Assembly (NCBI GenBank): GCA_036346275.1
Contig: CM070722.1
Span: forward strand, 58,441,524 to 58,505,523
Direction: 5' to 3'
Length of the DNA: 64,000 bases
From: Otatea glauca
Taxonomy: Eukaryota; Streptophyta; Magnoliopsida; Poales; Poaceae
Under the pieces are notes generated by a model, which did no database searches, had not been told where the DNA came from, and worked only from the letters and a program-made list of their open reading frames with translations. Shown here piece by piece: positions 33,203 to 44,299 of this stretch. The translations under genes were made by a program, and so were the position numbers. The first letter of the stretch is position 1; the number at the start of each line of letters is the position of its first letter.

Positions 33203-34855
33203 TGTATATGCATCTAGGTCCTAATTTTCTTGGAGTTTAGTGTTTTAGTGATTAAATACCTTATTTTTTTCAAGACTAACCATGTTTCAAGTGAAATCGA
33301 CTTGGGTTAGTGCTTAATATTGACTTTGGGTGTTCTTGGTATTCATGGATCCCCATATTGATGGTTAAGCATAAAGATTGAGGATCTTGTGACTAGAAAT
33401 GATCTGAAGGGTCGAGTCTGAATCATTTTAGTGATATATTTTATTTTCTTTCGGTCGTAATATTAAGGGGTTTAAAGCTAGTAGCTTGAGCTTAATAAGG
33501 GTAGCTAGTTGTAATGCACACTAAGTCTCTCTAGCTAATATCTAGCCAGTGGAAACCAAGTGTGAATGCCATATTTGCCATGTCTATGCAATTTTAGACT
33601 TGGGCGGAAAAGCTTGCCATGGTTTAGATCAATTTTCTAGAGGGCATTTATTATGGATTCAATGGGAGTGAGATGATCCAAGTCACATGGAGCATGGGTC
33701 AGACCAAATTTCTAGAGGGCATGTATTATGGAACTCGATGGGAGTCAGATAATTCGGGTCATTTGAAGCATGTGTCGAACTAATTTTCTAGAGAAGTGTG
33801 TTTTTAAGTGCAATGGGATTTGGGTGATCCAAGGCAGTCACACCATAGGTCAGAGCATTTTTACAGAGAGATGGTCTAAGATGAATTTCAACTAAGCTTG
33901 ATGATCCGCATGGGTCGGAGCATGAGCCAGATCAATTCTCTATAGAAGGTGCTTTTACACCGGCGTATATAATTCAAACCAAGTGAATAATTTGGCTAAG
34001 CCAGATATTCCGACTTGAGTTGGACAATCCGAGTGTGTGCAACGGTTATTTTTTGACCATTGGAAGCATGTAAGTCGGATGATCTAAGTGGGTCAGATAA
34101 TCTGACTCAAAGCATTATTTTGAAATCTTTGTGTCCAATGGTTAGTTTTCAAAATGAAGGCTATATATATGGACCCTAGGTGTTCAAGTTAGCTCTCTTG
34201 AGACTCCAAAAATGGTGACTTGTATATTGGGGAGTTCAAGGGCTCTCAGGAGCCTCAAGTTGAGATTTTTGAAGTGTGAGAGAGTATATTTGGCCTTAGT
34301 GTGCATTACTTCTAGTTGCTTAACCTTGTTGGGTTCAAGTGACCTCTCTATGCTTATTACTCTTGGAACTCGGTGATTCCTAGAAGACTTGGAAGCGTGC
34401 TCTTAGTGACCTTCCAAGGATGAACGTGTGGAAGGCACCAGGAGGGTCGTGAATGTTTGGAATTCACCAATCCAGAGAGAAGGACTACCATGAGTTGATT
34501 GCTTGGATCCTTGTGTGGGTTCAAGTAGGAGCTATACTCTTGGGAGAGTTCTCCAATAAATATTACAGAGGTATACGAATCTCCAAGACCACGGTTACAA
34601 ATTCAATTGTCTCTTGCCCCTTTTACGTTTCTGCATTTAAATTCTTGTTCTTTCAATTCCTAGATTAATAGACTTGTGTAAGGTTGAAACTTAGGTTGCA
34701 AAACTTTGCTAACATATTTAGGAGTTGGTTAAGCATACTAGCAACCATGGGCAACCTAGGTTAGGAGTAGTTACTAGATTGCTCTAAATTTGTTAAATTT
34801 GCCCTAATTTGAAAAAGATACCTATTTCACCCCTCCTCTCTTAGACTTTCGATCC
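33203..34855 (+). mobile_element. LTR-like insertion (probable solo LTR)
   Basis: It interrupts repeat R (copy 1), as shown by comparison with the copy at 40850-40880. The interior has an irregular repeat of about 60-90 bp (TTTCTAGAGGGCATxTATTATGG, near 33637 and 33710) and ends in CACCCCTCCTCTCTTAGACTTTCG. That right end resembles the ends of long LTRs of the Maximus/SIRE Copia lineage. Exact ends and the duplication are not resolved. Confidence 0.4.
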
Positions 34856-35061
34856 ACTCCACTCCAAATTTTTGTGTCCTATATCACTCACCTAAGGAGA
34901 CAAGTGTAGTTCTTCACATAAGGATAGTTTATGTCACCTTTTTGACTTTCCAATTTGGAAGTGCTACACTCATAAATTTTCTTTTCTTTCACGGGATCTT
35001 GAGAAAGTATCACTACGAAGCACACCCCCCTCCACCAAGATCCCAATCATCGATACATTCA
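34856..35061 (+). repeat. Dispersed repeat R, copy 1 (right part)
   Basis: TATATCACTCACCTAAGGAGAC, CCAATTTGGAAGTGCTA and TTTCTTTCACGGGATCTTGA match the region around 40200-40330 and 40880-41010. Confidence 0.55.
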
Positions 35062-35070
35062 ATATAACAA

Positions 35071-35665
35071 GAGTAAATTTCACAAAACTAAAGGTTTCTT
35101 GTACAAAATATCAGAAAACACTATAGATTTTAGCTTCTATTTCACAAAACTATATATTTTAAAAGAAATCGTCTCACAAAACTACAGGTTCTTGTACAAA
35201 TTATCAAAAAACTACAGATTTTAGCATCTATTTCACAAAATTACATATTTTAGGAGAATTTGTATCACAAAACTATATATTTTAGAATTAACTGTTTCTT
35301 GTAACGAGTCTGACAGTCTAGGCCCACATAGTCTCACGCGTGAGTGAAATGGAAAATGAGGGCGTGTGAGACCGTCATGTAGGCCCACACTGGTAGACTC
35401 GTTACAAGAAATGACCAATTTTAAAACCTGTAGTTTTCTGAAATAAGTTCTCCTAAAACCTGTAGTTTTGTGATACAAGTTCTCCAAAAAAATCTGTAGT
35501 TTTGTGAAATAGAAGCTAAAATCTGTAGTTTTCTGATAGTTTGTGCAAGAAACCTTTAGTTTTGTGAAACAAGTTCTAAAATCTATAGTTTTATGAAATA
35601 GAAGCTAAAATCTATAATTTTCTGATAGTTTGTATAAGAAACATGTAGTTTTGTGAAATTTACTC
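35071..35665. mobile_element. Mutator-like fold-back element (595 bp)
   Basis: Perfect 9-bp duplication ATATAACAA (35062-35070 and 35666-35674), as in Mutator-superfamily elements. The ends are GAGTAAATTTCACAAAACTA and its exact inverse. Almost the whole element is inverted about a centre near 35350. Both arms are built from repeats of CACAAAACTACA / TGTAGTTTTGTG with spacers (more than ten copies). It inserted at the junction of repeat R. No coding capacity. Confidence 0.9.
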
Positions 35666-35878
35666 ATATAACAAAGGAAAACTGATCTCATAGCACTCTC
35701 TAAAGTTGACTTGGCAAACATACCATTGGATTTTTCTAACTTCCTCTCACAGCACTAGAACTTGCCCCGTCATTGCTCAGTCTAGCACTAGACCATCAGA
35801 TTGAGCACCAACGGTCTAGATTGGAAGTGCGTAAGCTACTACTGTTAAATCCCATCTCTGTCTCCTTCATCCTCCTTT

Positions 35879-36073
35879 GAATTGATTGCTTATTTAGCCC
35901 CTTGACCTTATTTTTTGCAAATCTAGCTCTCCCGTACACACATTTTCAAATTTGGCCCCCTCTCCCACCGCGGAAGGTGCTGAGAGCAGTAGGGAGCTTC
36001 TGCACTCCCTGGCATGTGAGAGAGCTAGATGTACAAAAAATGAGGTTGATGGGGTTAGATAAGCGATGAATTC
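35879..36073. mobile_element. Short inverted-repeat element, possibly Mutator-like (195 bp)
   Basis: The first about 50 bp (GAATTGATTGCTTATTTAGC...) are the imperfect inverse of the last 50 (...TAGATAAGCGATGAATTC). The flanks TCCTCCTTT and TCCTCCTCC would be a 9-bp duplication with two differences. Confidence 0.5.
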
Positions 36074-36299
36074 TCCTCCTCCCAATTCCATCCTTCCTTC
36101 CTACCTCTAACAAATCCTAACAAATCCGGTGAACTCGTTGACAACTACTTGTGAAGAACCCATGCCAGCGTCTTCTTCGTCATATCCTCACAGTTTAGAT
36201 TCCCCAAACCAAGCTCCGAGCGAACCCAAGCTCCTACATGTGTGCACTGCCGATCACCCCTCATTGCCTAACTACCATCACCGCCTGCCTACCATCGCA

Positions 36300-36570
36300 C
36301 CTGATGTCCCTTGTTTTTTTTGAAAATCTAGCCCCCTCCCAAGAGAAATTGAAAATTCAACCCCCTCCTCCACCGTGGAAGGTCTGGCAGGCCTGCTGCA
36401 CCCAGGGAGTGCGGCAGCAGCATCACGAAAGCGCGGGAGCAGCGGCCTGCCGCGATAGGCTAGCACGGGAGGCACATTCCGCGGTAGGGAGGGGGCTAGA
36501 TTTGTAATTCCACTCGGGAGGGGGGTAGATTTCCAAAAAAACGATGTAAGGGGCTAGAAAAGTGATCAGT
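36300..36570. repeat. Relative of the 35879 element, 5' end degraded
   Basis: The right end (ATGTAAGGGGCTAGAAAAGTGATCA) is a relative of the 35879 terminus. The left end keeps only GATGTCCCTTG and AAAATCTAGCCCCC. The centre is GC-rich with several TGCGGCAGC-like blocks. Confidence 0.4.
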
Positions 36571-36678
36571 TCAGATATTGCTTCACCCGAGGATGGACTC
36601 GAAGGAGATGTCAACAGGAAGGCGGTTGTGTTTGTCAACGACCACATCAAGTCCAAAAATTACACCAAGGTGGCCTGA
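36571..36678 (+). pseudogene. Short coding-like fragment, unidentified
   Basis: A 35-codon open stretch with protein-like composition (SDIASPEDGLEGDVNRKAVV, then FVNDHIKSKNYTKVA) ends at TGA 36676-36678. No family recognised and no start codon. It may be a remnant carried by a transposon. Confidence 0.2.
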
Positions 36679-37379
36679 TTTGGTTGAAAGTTTTAGATCT
36701 TGGACAGGTAGGCAAATTGTTGTTAAAATCAACTATCTTGTACTGTGTTAAAAGTGAAATTGATGGGCTTTTGTTGAAATTTCAGAAGTTTTGGCTCCAG
36801 TTTTGGGATTGCTTGCCGCCGAGAGCAAGCTCATTATAGGAGGCAATGAAATTGTTTAACAAACATGTAGTTCTTCTTGTGATGATTATGAGTACTTCTT
36901 GTAAAATGTTTTGCCGATGGATTTGGAATTGTGGTTGTATTAATTGTACCAATTATTAGCTAGTTTTTGTGGCATCGGATTCCAATGCAAATCTCAGAGG
37001 GAAGGGCAGGATGATGGTGTGCTAGGGTGAGGGTTGTGGAGGACTTTGGCATGCTTTTGTGAAGAGGATGGTGACCCTCAATTCGTGAGCCTCTCATCTC
37101 TGCTGGGCTACTGTGAGATGGGGACTGGCAGTGGTAGGGATATGGTAAGACTGGAAGAGGGGATCAAGGAAGGAAACCGACGGTGAGGAAGGAGGAGGAT
37201 CTCGTCGGAGAAGAGGACCTGCTCGATGGAGAAGAAGGCTGGAAGGGAAACGTAATGGAATGCTAGACAAAGCAATAACATGCAAAGAAATAGTGCTAAG
37301 CAAGTCAAAATAATACAGTGGTATGATTGCAAGGTGGACTTTAGAAAGTGCTATGTGAGCAATTTTCTCATTCAACAAT
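36679..37379. other. Intergenic, nothing recognised
   Basis: Minus frames around 37094-37378 are hydrophobic/Ser/Pro-rich without motifs. Not called. Confidence 0.25.
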
Positions 37380-37645
37380 GAGTTAATACAATCTTCAAGT
37401 CAGATTGGGCCATTTCTGCTTATGACTAATTGAAAGTATGTTTGTAAATTGATTCAATAATAAAATATTTAGAATAATAGAAAACAACACAACAAAATAT
37501 TTTAGATGAAGCCCCACTAATCTTTAAAAAGTTACTTAAACCAAACATAATTTTCTGTTTATTTTTAGAGGAAGAGCATTTTCGTTTTGAGAAATTCTCC
37601 CATGATACCTCAACTTCTTGTGCTCAATATTAACTTGTTCCTCAC
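37380..37645 (+). repeat. Dispersed repeat R, copy 2 (first segment)
   Basis: Contains CAGATTGGGCCATTTCTGCTTATGA, AGAGGAAGAGCATTTTCG and CTCAATATTAACTTGTTCC, matching 40370-40640. Copy 2 is split twice: by the hAT element at 37646 and by the hAT element at 39365. It continues at 38895-39364 and 40197-40340. Confidence 0.6.
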
Positions 37646-38894
37646 CATGGTTGAAAATCTCGTCGAGATTTCAGAAATCTCGATCGAAATTACGGCTTTT
37701 GGCCCAGGCCGAGATTCCAATTCTTGACGAGATAAAAAAATTGAAAATTTTCAAAGCGCTACAGTTATTTTGGGAATTTTCGGTGAATTTTGTCGAGATA
37801 TTGAGTGTTTGGACTGAGATGATCACAATTTCGACTGGTTTTTATGTTTGTAGGACCGGATTTAGCACTAAATTTTTTGTGGCAAGTTGTAATGCCTTTT
37901 ATAAGGAATACATGTGAAAATTTTGCAAAAAAATACATATACAAATTATGTATATGAAATACATGTGTAAGCTATGCTTTAGATAGATATATGAAATTGT
38001 AAAATTTCACTGATGAGATGATGGCTACTACCATTCTGTCCTGAGAGCTCCATGATGTAGTAATCTCTGCCTTTGTGCAAGTTGCTTTGATCTAGCACTA
38101 TGTGTGGGTCATATTGCAGAGTAATCTCTTCTTCATGCATGTATGCCTTGTAATTGTTACTCTTCTATACATGTGCTTGTGACATTGTAATTTATGCAAT
38201 GTGCTCATATTATCCTGTCCCTGCTGATGTGTTATTTGGTTAAATATTAAAGTTGAATTACTTTCTTTTGTATTTCGGTGAGATTTTTGGGTTTTTGACC
38301 GAGATGATCACAAATTCGACTGATTTTCATGTTTGTAGGACCAAATTTAGCACCAAATTTTTTTTGAGAGAATTGTAATGCCTCTTCTGAGGAATACATG
38401 TGAAAATTTTGCAAAAAAAACCATACATATACAAATTATGTAACCCTAACTTGAACCTAACCCTAAACCCTAACTTAAATTATGCAAACATGTTAACTAC
38501 AATTTTTGTGGGATGGTACCAACATCCGATGCACTCACAGCCTTGTTAACAGTTACCACCCCAAAATTTAGGGTATTTTATGTGCAAATACTTAGTATTT
38601 TGCATTCAAACATATAGGAAATGTAGACAAATGCTTGCATGATTTTTTTATATTTTTTCCCAAGACTTTTTTAGCCTCGGGAGACCATTTCACAAGGGGT
38701 TGAAAAGGGCCAAAATTTTGGTTAATCTCACCGAAATTTCGGTGATTTCGGTCGAAATTTTGGTTTTGCCAACCTCCAAAATACCAGATTTGAAATTTGG
38801 TTTTTGAATTTCAGCCAAAATTCTAAAATCTCGCCAAAATTTTGGATTTCGGCCACCCTCGAGATATGGTCCAAAAATGAAATTTGTAACCTTG
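37646..38894 (+). mobile_element. Non-autonomous hAT element, copy D (1249 bp)
   Basis: Flanked by TTCCTCAC (37638-37645) and TTCCTCAG (38895-38902), an 8-bp duplication with one change. It starts CATGGTTGAAAATCTCG and ends GAAATTTGTAACCTTG. Same end style as the other CAAGGTT elements but with a different interior. A block of about 170 bp (37780-37950) is directly repeated at 38270-38440. A telomere-like stretch lies at 38441-38475. Confidence 0.82.
38441..38475. repeat. Telomere-like repeat inside hAT copy D
   Basis: TAACCCTAAC, CTAACCCTAAACCCTAAC: three to four units of the plant telomere motif CCCTAAA, imperfect. Confidence 0.7.
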
Positions 38895-39364
38895 TTCCTC
38901 AGACGAGTTCGTTAGTAAAACTTTTTGCCTCACAACTTTTGAGTTTGGTAGTGCTCAATTAAAGTTGTTAACTATTAAAAACCTAACAAAGTATCATTAG
39001 CACCACCCATCATTAGAAGCCACTCTTAGTTTCCGGAATGCACACTCTTTTCTTGGTAAACTATCATCCACAAAGGTCCCCACCTTCCAAACGTTCAACA
39101 CCACCCACATAATTAGATATGTTCAATTCCTTTCACGAGGACAGGCTGTCACAACTTTAAGTTCAGACGTTGACAGTCTAGATGCAACCTTTCTATTGCA
39201 ATTTTCCAAGCATCACACCTACAACGTCCTTTCCAACCTTCCAAGAAATCTTCACACAAGTATCGCTAACATCAAAAGATGTGCCCCTTTTTGGATACGT
39301 TCGTCCATCGAAAGAACACACTCGTCATATCACCATCCACGTGTAGCATCACATGTGTGACCAA
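38895..39364 (+). repeat. Dispersed repeat R, copy 2 (second segment)
   Basis: AGTTTGGTAGTGCTCAATTAAAG and CACTCTTAGTTTCCGGAATGC match 40690 and 41060 in the third copy. It ends at the hAT insertion site. Confidence 0.6.
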
Positions 39365-40196
39365 TAGAGGTGGGCACTTAGGCCGTGCCTCTGTGGGCCA
39401 GCCCGAAGCACGGCCGCACGGCCGCACGGCTGGCCGGGCCGGCCGCAAGACGACATCGCGATCGGGCCGTGCTAGGCCGAGGATACGGCACGAGGCGCGG
39501 CCGCCCGCCGGCCGTTCGGGCTGCGTGCGTCGCCGCCATGCACGGTGGCGGCACGCCAGCACGGGCACGCCCGGCACACGGCGACGACACGACGCACGGG
39601 CATGGCAGGCATGGAGGCGTCACACTCGGGCACGAGGCACTGCCACGGGCCCGCAGCAGGGCACGCTGGTCGGCCACGACAAGGGTGTGGGACAGTGGGA
39701 GAGGGGTAGGGGTGTTACCTGGGAGTTGTCGGGTCGTCGAAGCACAGCGCCAAGCCGCCCTCGCCCGGGAGCACCAACCCAGAGACCTCTCCGAGGGCCA
39801 TCGACGTGCTCGCTAGTCCCACAGAGGAGCCGCGTTGGGCCGCCTCGCGTGCGGACGCCACCCGTGCGAATGCGTGTTGCTCGATTGTAGATTTACATAT
39901 TTATTTGATAAAGATGGCTATACATTCGCTGCATACCGTAGTATTGCATACGCACGCTACTACAAGCAACTTCGGGTTATTTCCTCTCGTCGCAATAGTG
40001 TAAATGGATCGGGCCTGAGCCGGCACGTCACGAAGCGCAAATGGGCCATGCCTGGGCTCGCCGAAGGCAAGCCGGGCCGGCACGACCCGACACGGCGGGC
40101 ACGACGGGCCGTCGTGGTACAGCATGGTTCCGGCCCGAAGCACGATGGGCCCATGCCGGACCGACCAGACACGACGCCCACCTCTAGTGACCAACA
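39365..40196. mobile_element. GC-rich hAT element with nDart-like ends (832 bp)
   Basis: Perfect 8-bp duplication GTGACCAA (39357-39364 and 40197-40204). The ends are TAGAGGTGGGC and its exact inverse GCCCACCTCTA, close to the TAGAGGTGG ends of rice nDart-type hAT elements. The subterminal DNA is a dense array of GGCCGTGCC/GGCACGGCC-like blocks, mostly above 65% GC. Long frames are open on both strands with Arg/Pro/Ala-rich products, which I take as a composition effect. No transposase. Confidence 0.88.
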
Positions 40197-40340
40197 TATT
40201 TCGCTGAACTCACCTCTTTCGATTTTCACTTTCCATTTTGGAAGCGCTATGCTCGCGAAGTTTCTTTTCTTTCACGGAATCTTCACAAAGTATCACTAAC
40301 AAGTGAGCCCCCTCCTCTGCCAAGGTTTCCTCCTTCCATA

Positions 40341-41450
40341 CATTTAATATAACAATAAGTTAATAAAAATCTTCAGATTGGGCTGGCCCATTTCTACTTA
40401 TGACAACTTGAAAGTATGTTTGCAAAAGGATGTGATATTTAAAGATTTAGGAGTGTAACAAAAATGAAATTTTTTCAAGAAACACAATTAATCTTCAAAA
40501 AATGATTGAACCAAACACACCTTAAAGAGCCTTACCTCTTTATTTGAGAGGAAGCACATTTTCTTTTTGAGATTTTCTCCCAAAAGATCTCAACCTTTTA
40601 TGGTCCAATATCACACACACATTAAACTATGCTACCCAGTCCCTCACATGAGGATGTTCTATGTACAACTTTTTGCTCCATGACTTTCCAATTTGGAAGC
40701 ACTCGATTGAAGTTGTTGCATTTTGGAAATCTACACAAATTATCATTAGCAAACGAGCCCCTTCAAATTATATCAATAAGTGGAGCCAACTTATTACTTT
40801 AATACCCACGCAGACGACCACTTAAAAGGAGGCTTTCGTTCTAAGCACGCCCTCCCCTTAGCTTGAGGCCCCACTTTTCAAGTACCATATCACTCATCTA
40901 AGAAGACTCGTGTAGTTCCCACACAAAGATACCATGTAAACCTCCTCGTCTTGTGATTTTCATTTTAGATATGCTCACTAAGTTTATTTTCTTTCACAAA
41001 ACCTCCACAAAGTATCACTAGAAAGCAAGTCAGTTTTAATTGCATCCATGAGTCGAACTCACTCTTAGTTTAGGGCATACACGCATAGCACCACTCCTAA
41101 GGAGCGTTTTTCTTTGTAAAACCGTCATCCACCGTGGTCCCCGCATTCTAGATGTTCAATACCACCCACGTAATCGGATATGTTTAATCCCTCACACGAG
41201 AACAGTCTGTCACAACTTTAAACTTAGTCCCTAACACGATGACAACCTGTATACAACCTTTCTCTCGCAATTTTTGAAGCGTCACACCTACAACGTCCTT
41301 GCAAAAGTATCCTTAACATCAAAAGCTACGCCCCTTTCCGCATCCGACCACCCACCAAAAGAACACACTCATCAAGTCACCATCCACGTAGAGCGGCACG
41401 TGTCGGTCGACGTATCTCGTGGGAACAAAAACTCGCCTTTCGAGAAAAAA
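40341..41450 (+). repeat. Dispersed repeat R, copy 3 (most complete)
   Basis: Contains in order: AGATTGGGCTGGCCCATTTC, AGAGGAAGCACATTTTC, CCAATTTGGAAGCACTCG, AAGTATCACTAGAAAGC and CGTCATCCACCGTGG. The same blocks appear in copies 1 and 2. Sub-blocks such as (C/T)TTTCTTTCAC..AA recur within a copy. It borders the promoter of the DUF4408 gene. No coding sequence, class not determined. Confidence 0.6.
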
Positions 41451-41693
41451 AAACAATAACCACACTTCTATTTGCATTTTGTATGTAGTACACCTCGCGT
41501 CCAAAGCCAAAGCCATGGAGATAGGATCATAGGAACCGCAATGCAATGCTTATCTAGTAATTGAAAAAAGATCCTTTTCTGAAGGAAAAAAGAAAGAAAT
41601 CTGAAATCTAAAAACTCGCCTCCCATTGTCCGTTCCTCCTACCCCATGTGCCCGAGCCCGAAACGTCCCCACCTCCCCCTACTCCTCCCCTCC

Positions 41694-41701
41694 TTTAAAT
41701 A
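41694..41701 (+). promoter_or_regulatory. TATA box of the DUF4408 gene
   Basis: TTTAAATA, about 100 bp before the ATG at 41798. The leader between them is C-rich then A-rich, ordinary for a grass gene. Confidence 0.55.
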
Positions 41702-41797
41702 AGCCATCACTCCCCCTTACTCTTCCCCACCACCGCTTCCTCCCCCCCCGGGGAAAAACCCAAACCCCAACTAGGAGGAGAAGAAGAGACGAGCACA

Positions 41798-42520
41798 ATG
41801 CTAGAGGAGGCGATCCCCGCGCTGTGGAGCGCCGTGCTTGGGTGGTTCACCCCGGCGGTGCTGTTCCTCGTGCTCAACCTCGTCATTGGCACCATCGCCG
41901 TCACCTCCAAGGTCGCCGCGTCGGCGAGCGGGGAGGGGGATGGGACCGGCGGCGGCGGGGAGCACCGGAGGCTGTCCCGCGTGCCGTCGATGGCGCTCGA
42001 CCGGCTCCGGTCGTTCAACCTGTCCCGCTTCGCTGCCCCCGCCCCCGAGCCCCCGGTGGCCGGGGTCCTGGATCTGGGGTCGTTCGAGCACCGGCCGCAG
42101 ATGGAGAAGGAGGATGGTGAGGGAGAGGGAGAGCGCGAGCACGAACAAGCGCACATGGAGAGGAGAAAGTCGGAGGCGGCGGCGGAGGCGGAGCTGCCGC
42201 GGCTGCCGGCGAGGATGCGCAAGTCGGCCAGTGAGAAGTCGGCGTTCGCGCACTTCGAGGCCGAGGAGGAGGACACCGACGCGGTGGAGGCGCGGCGCCC
42301 GGCGACGACGAGGGAGGCCGCACGATGTTGGGCCCGCGTGGCGGAACCGGCGCCGGAGTCAGAGGAGGACGACATAGAGGAGGCCGGCGGCGGCGAGGTG
42401 GACGCGCGCGCGGACGACTTCATCAACAAGTTCCGGCACCAGCTGAAGCTGCAGCGCATCGACTCGTTCATCCGCTACAGGGAGACGATCCGCCGCGGCC
42501 AGGCTGCGGCGAGCGAGTAG
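41798..42520 (+). CDS. DUF4408/DUF761-type membrane protein
   Basis: Single exon, 240 residues. Residues 1-40 hold a short start (MLEEAIPALWSAVLGWF) and a hydrophobic stretch (TPAVLFLVLNLVIGTIAVTS), which together look like the plant DUF4408 N-terminus: one or two membrane segments. The middle is charged, Ala/Glu-rich and probably disordered, with SRVPSMALDRLRSF at about 61-74. The C-terminus from residue 205 (ADDFINKFRHQLKLQR, then IDSFIRYRE) is the conserved DUF761-type motif found at the end of these proteins. The biochemical role is unknown. Relatives are reported as stress- or development-responsive in plants. The start is the first ATG after the TATA box and the sequence around it (CACAATGCTAG) is acceptable. 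Very GC-rich third positions, as in many intronless grass genes. The stop at 42518-42520 is followed by A-rich DNA with GATAAAG near 42566. Confidence 0.87.
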   Translation: MLEEAIPALWSAVLGWFTPAVLFLVLNLVIGTIAVTSKVAASASGEGDGTGGGGEHRRLSRVPSMALDRLRSFNLSRFAAPAPEPPVAGVLDLGSFEHRPQMEKEDGEGEGEREHEQAHMERRKSEAAAEAELPRLPARMRKSASEKSAFAHFEAEEEDTDAVEARRPATTREAARCWARVAEPAPESEEDDIEEAGGGEVDARADDFINKFRHQLKLQRIDSFIRYRETIRRGQAAASE

Positions 42521-44294
42521 AAGTGTGGTAATCAGAAGAGACCGATGAGCCTAGATGCAAGAATGATAAAGAAGAAGAAACGTGGGAAGGAGGAGGAGAT
42601 GGTAGTCTTCTTTCTTCCCCCTTCTGTTTTGGTTTTTCTTTCCCTTTGACGATGCTATTATATTGTAGCTTTTTTATTTTTGCATAGAACTTTATGTAAT
42701 GTCCTGTGAAATGCAGCTTCAGCAGGGGTTGGGAAAGAATCGGTAGTCAAGTTTCTGTAAATTTGCTGCTCTTCTTACCTCTCTTTAGATCAGTTTTGCA
42801 AATGTTGCGAGTGAACTAACCCATTTTTGCAGGTTTGTAGGACCGATGGCTGTATAAATTGCCCAAACCGAGCGCAATGTGAGCGTGCATATCATTGCAA
42901 TGCTTTAACCGGCACAAAGCCAATAATATAGGAGGAACTGTCGTGTGTTTTGTAAAATTACTGTGCTCCAAAGCATGCTAGTCGTTTGGCCTCCATTGCA
43001 GGGTAGGTAATCGACAGTCATTGAACTGGATTGTGTGTCTTGCAAAATTGCCTTGAAATTCCGGCATTAGCGTGCTATAGTCAATTGAACTCGATTGCGG
43101 GCAGGTCGTTGACAGCGTTTAGTTTACCTAGGATACGACATGCATGCCTAGTCAGCAAGCATGGTGTCTTGAGAAGTTTATTAGTTTATGTGCATGATGA
43201 TCTCTCCAGAAAGTATCGGACAAGGGTAACTCTCGGATAGCATTGCTGCTGCTACTGTTTGTCAGGACACATCTGGAGCTGTACCCGGCTACGACAGTAC
43301 AACTACCTTGCTGCCCCGTCGTGTTTGGTCGCTCTCTCATTTTTAATCGCCTCGGCCTCGGAGGTCTCACATGGACAGCCAGTCTTGGCTTAATCTAGGT
43401 GATTATTTGCCATTGGTGACACCTGCTTCGTTACGCCTTAGCTTAATCTATCGTTAGCTCCGTGAGGAGGGGTGCTTAGCGCAGGTATAAAAATGCGATT
43501 GTGGCAGCTCGCGCGCGGCGTTTGAGGTTTCTTCATCTCCTGCTCTTCTGTAACATAAACTGTCCTGTTATTTTTGTGGGTGGTGGTTCCTATATTATTG
43601 ATTGATTGATTGATTCATTGTATATGTGTCGTTACTCGTTACTCGTTAGGTACCTATCCTTTTGCCCAAATGTGTGGTGCACATGCCAGGTATAACATCG
43701 GATTCTCTGGGCGGAGAGCAAAACTAAATGGGATTGAAGGGTGTCTTTTGACTAAGACATGGTGCTTTCTGGTAAAGTTAGTTCGTGCTCGTGAATGATT
43801 GGATTGGATCTCCGCTCTGGTTCCTTCTAGGATTGGAAGATCATGCACACCCTAATCCTTGGAGCAGGGGTGCTGTTGGATCACACAGATGCCAACCGAC
43901 CGATCCATCGATCTATTGGGTTAGTTTTGTTAGATTCGACATCGGTTTCGAATTCGAAGATCACTGTGATCCGATATTCCAATTATATCTACAGATAATT
44001 CTGAAAAACTCTATTTTGATATTTACATCCCACATTCTAGCATCTTCAATTGGTCCCAACCAAATAGCCCAAGTTAGACCCTCCCCTCCCTCCACGGCTC
44101 CGCCCTCTTGCCGTTGTCCCATCAGATATCCCGCTGACCGGTGTTGGCCGTTACCAAAGCTTGACATGTAATAATATACTTCCACTTGCCTATGTGAATA
44201 CCTGGTATTCTTTGCAAAACATAAAGGAATATTTGATACTTTTGCTATTTTATTGGACCGCCTGATAAAATGACTTGTTAAATTGCGATAATCC
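42521..44294. other. 3' flank and intergenic DNA
   Basis: The first about 200 bp are the likely 3' UTR. After that no gene is recognised. A (TTGA)n stretch lies at about 43597-43617. A TATA-like GGTATAAAAATG at 43482 precedes no recognisable frame. Confidence 0.35.
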
Positions 44295-44299
44295 TGTTG

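Noticed and set aside
39279..39890. 203-codon Arg-rich frame inside the hAT element
   Set aside because: Several frames on both strands are open, as expected from high GC. There is no transposase motif.
41707..42471. 254-codon Ser/Arg-rich minus frame over the DUF4408 gene
   Set aside because: Antisense of a GC-rich exon. The plus frame has the conserved N- and C-terminal motifs and a TATA box.
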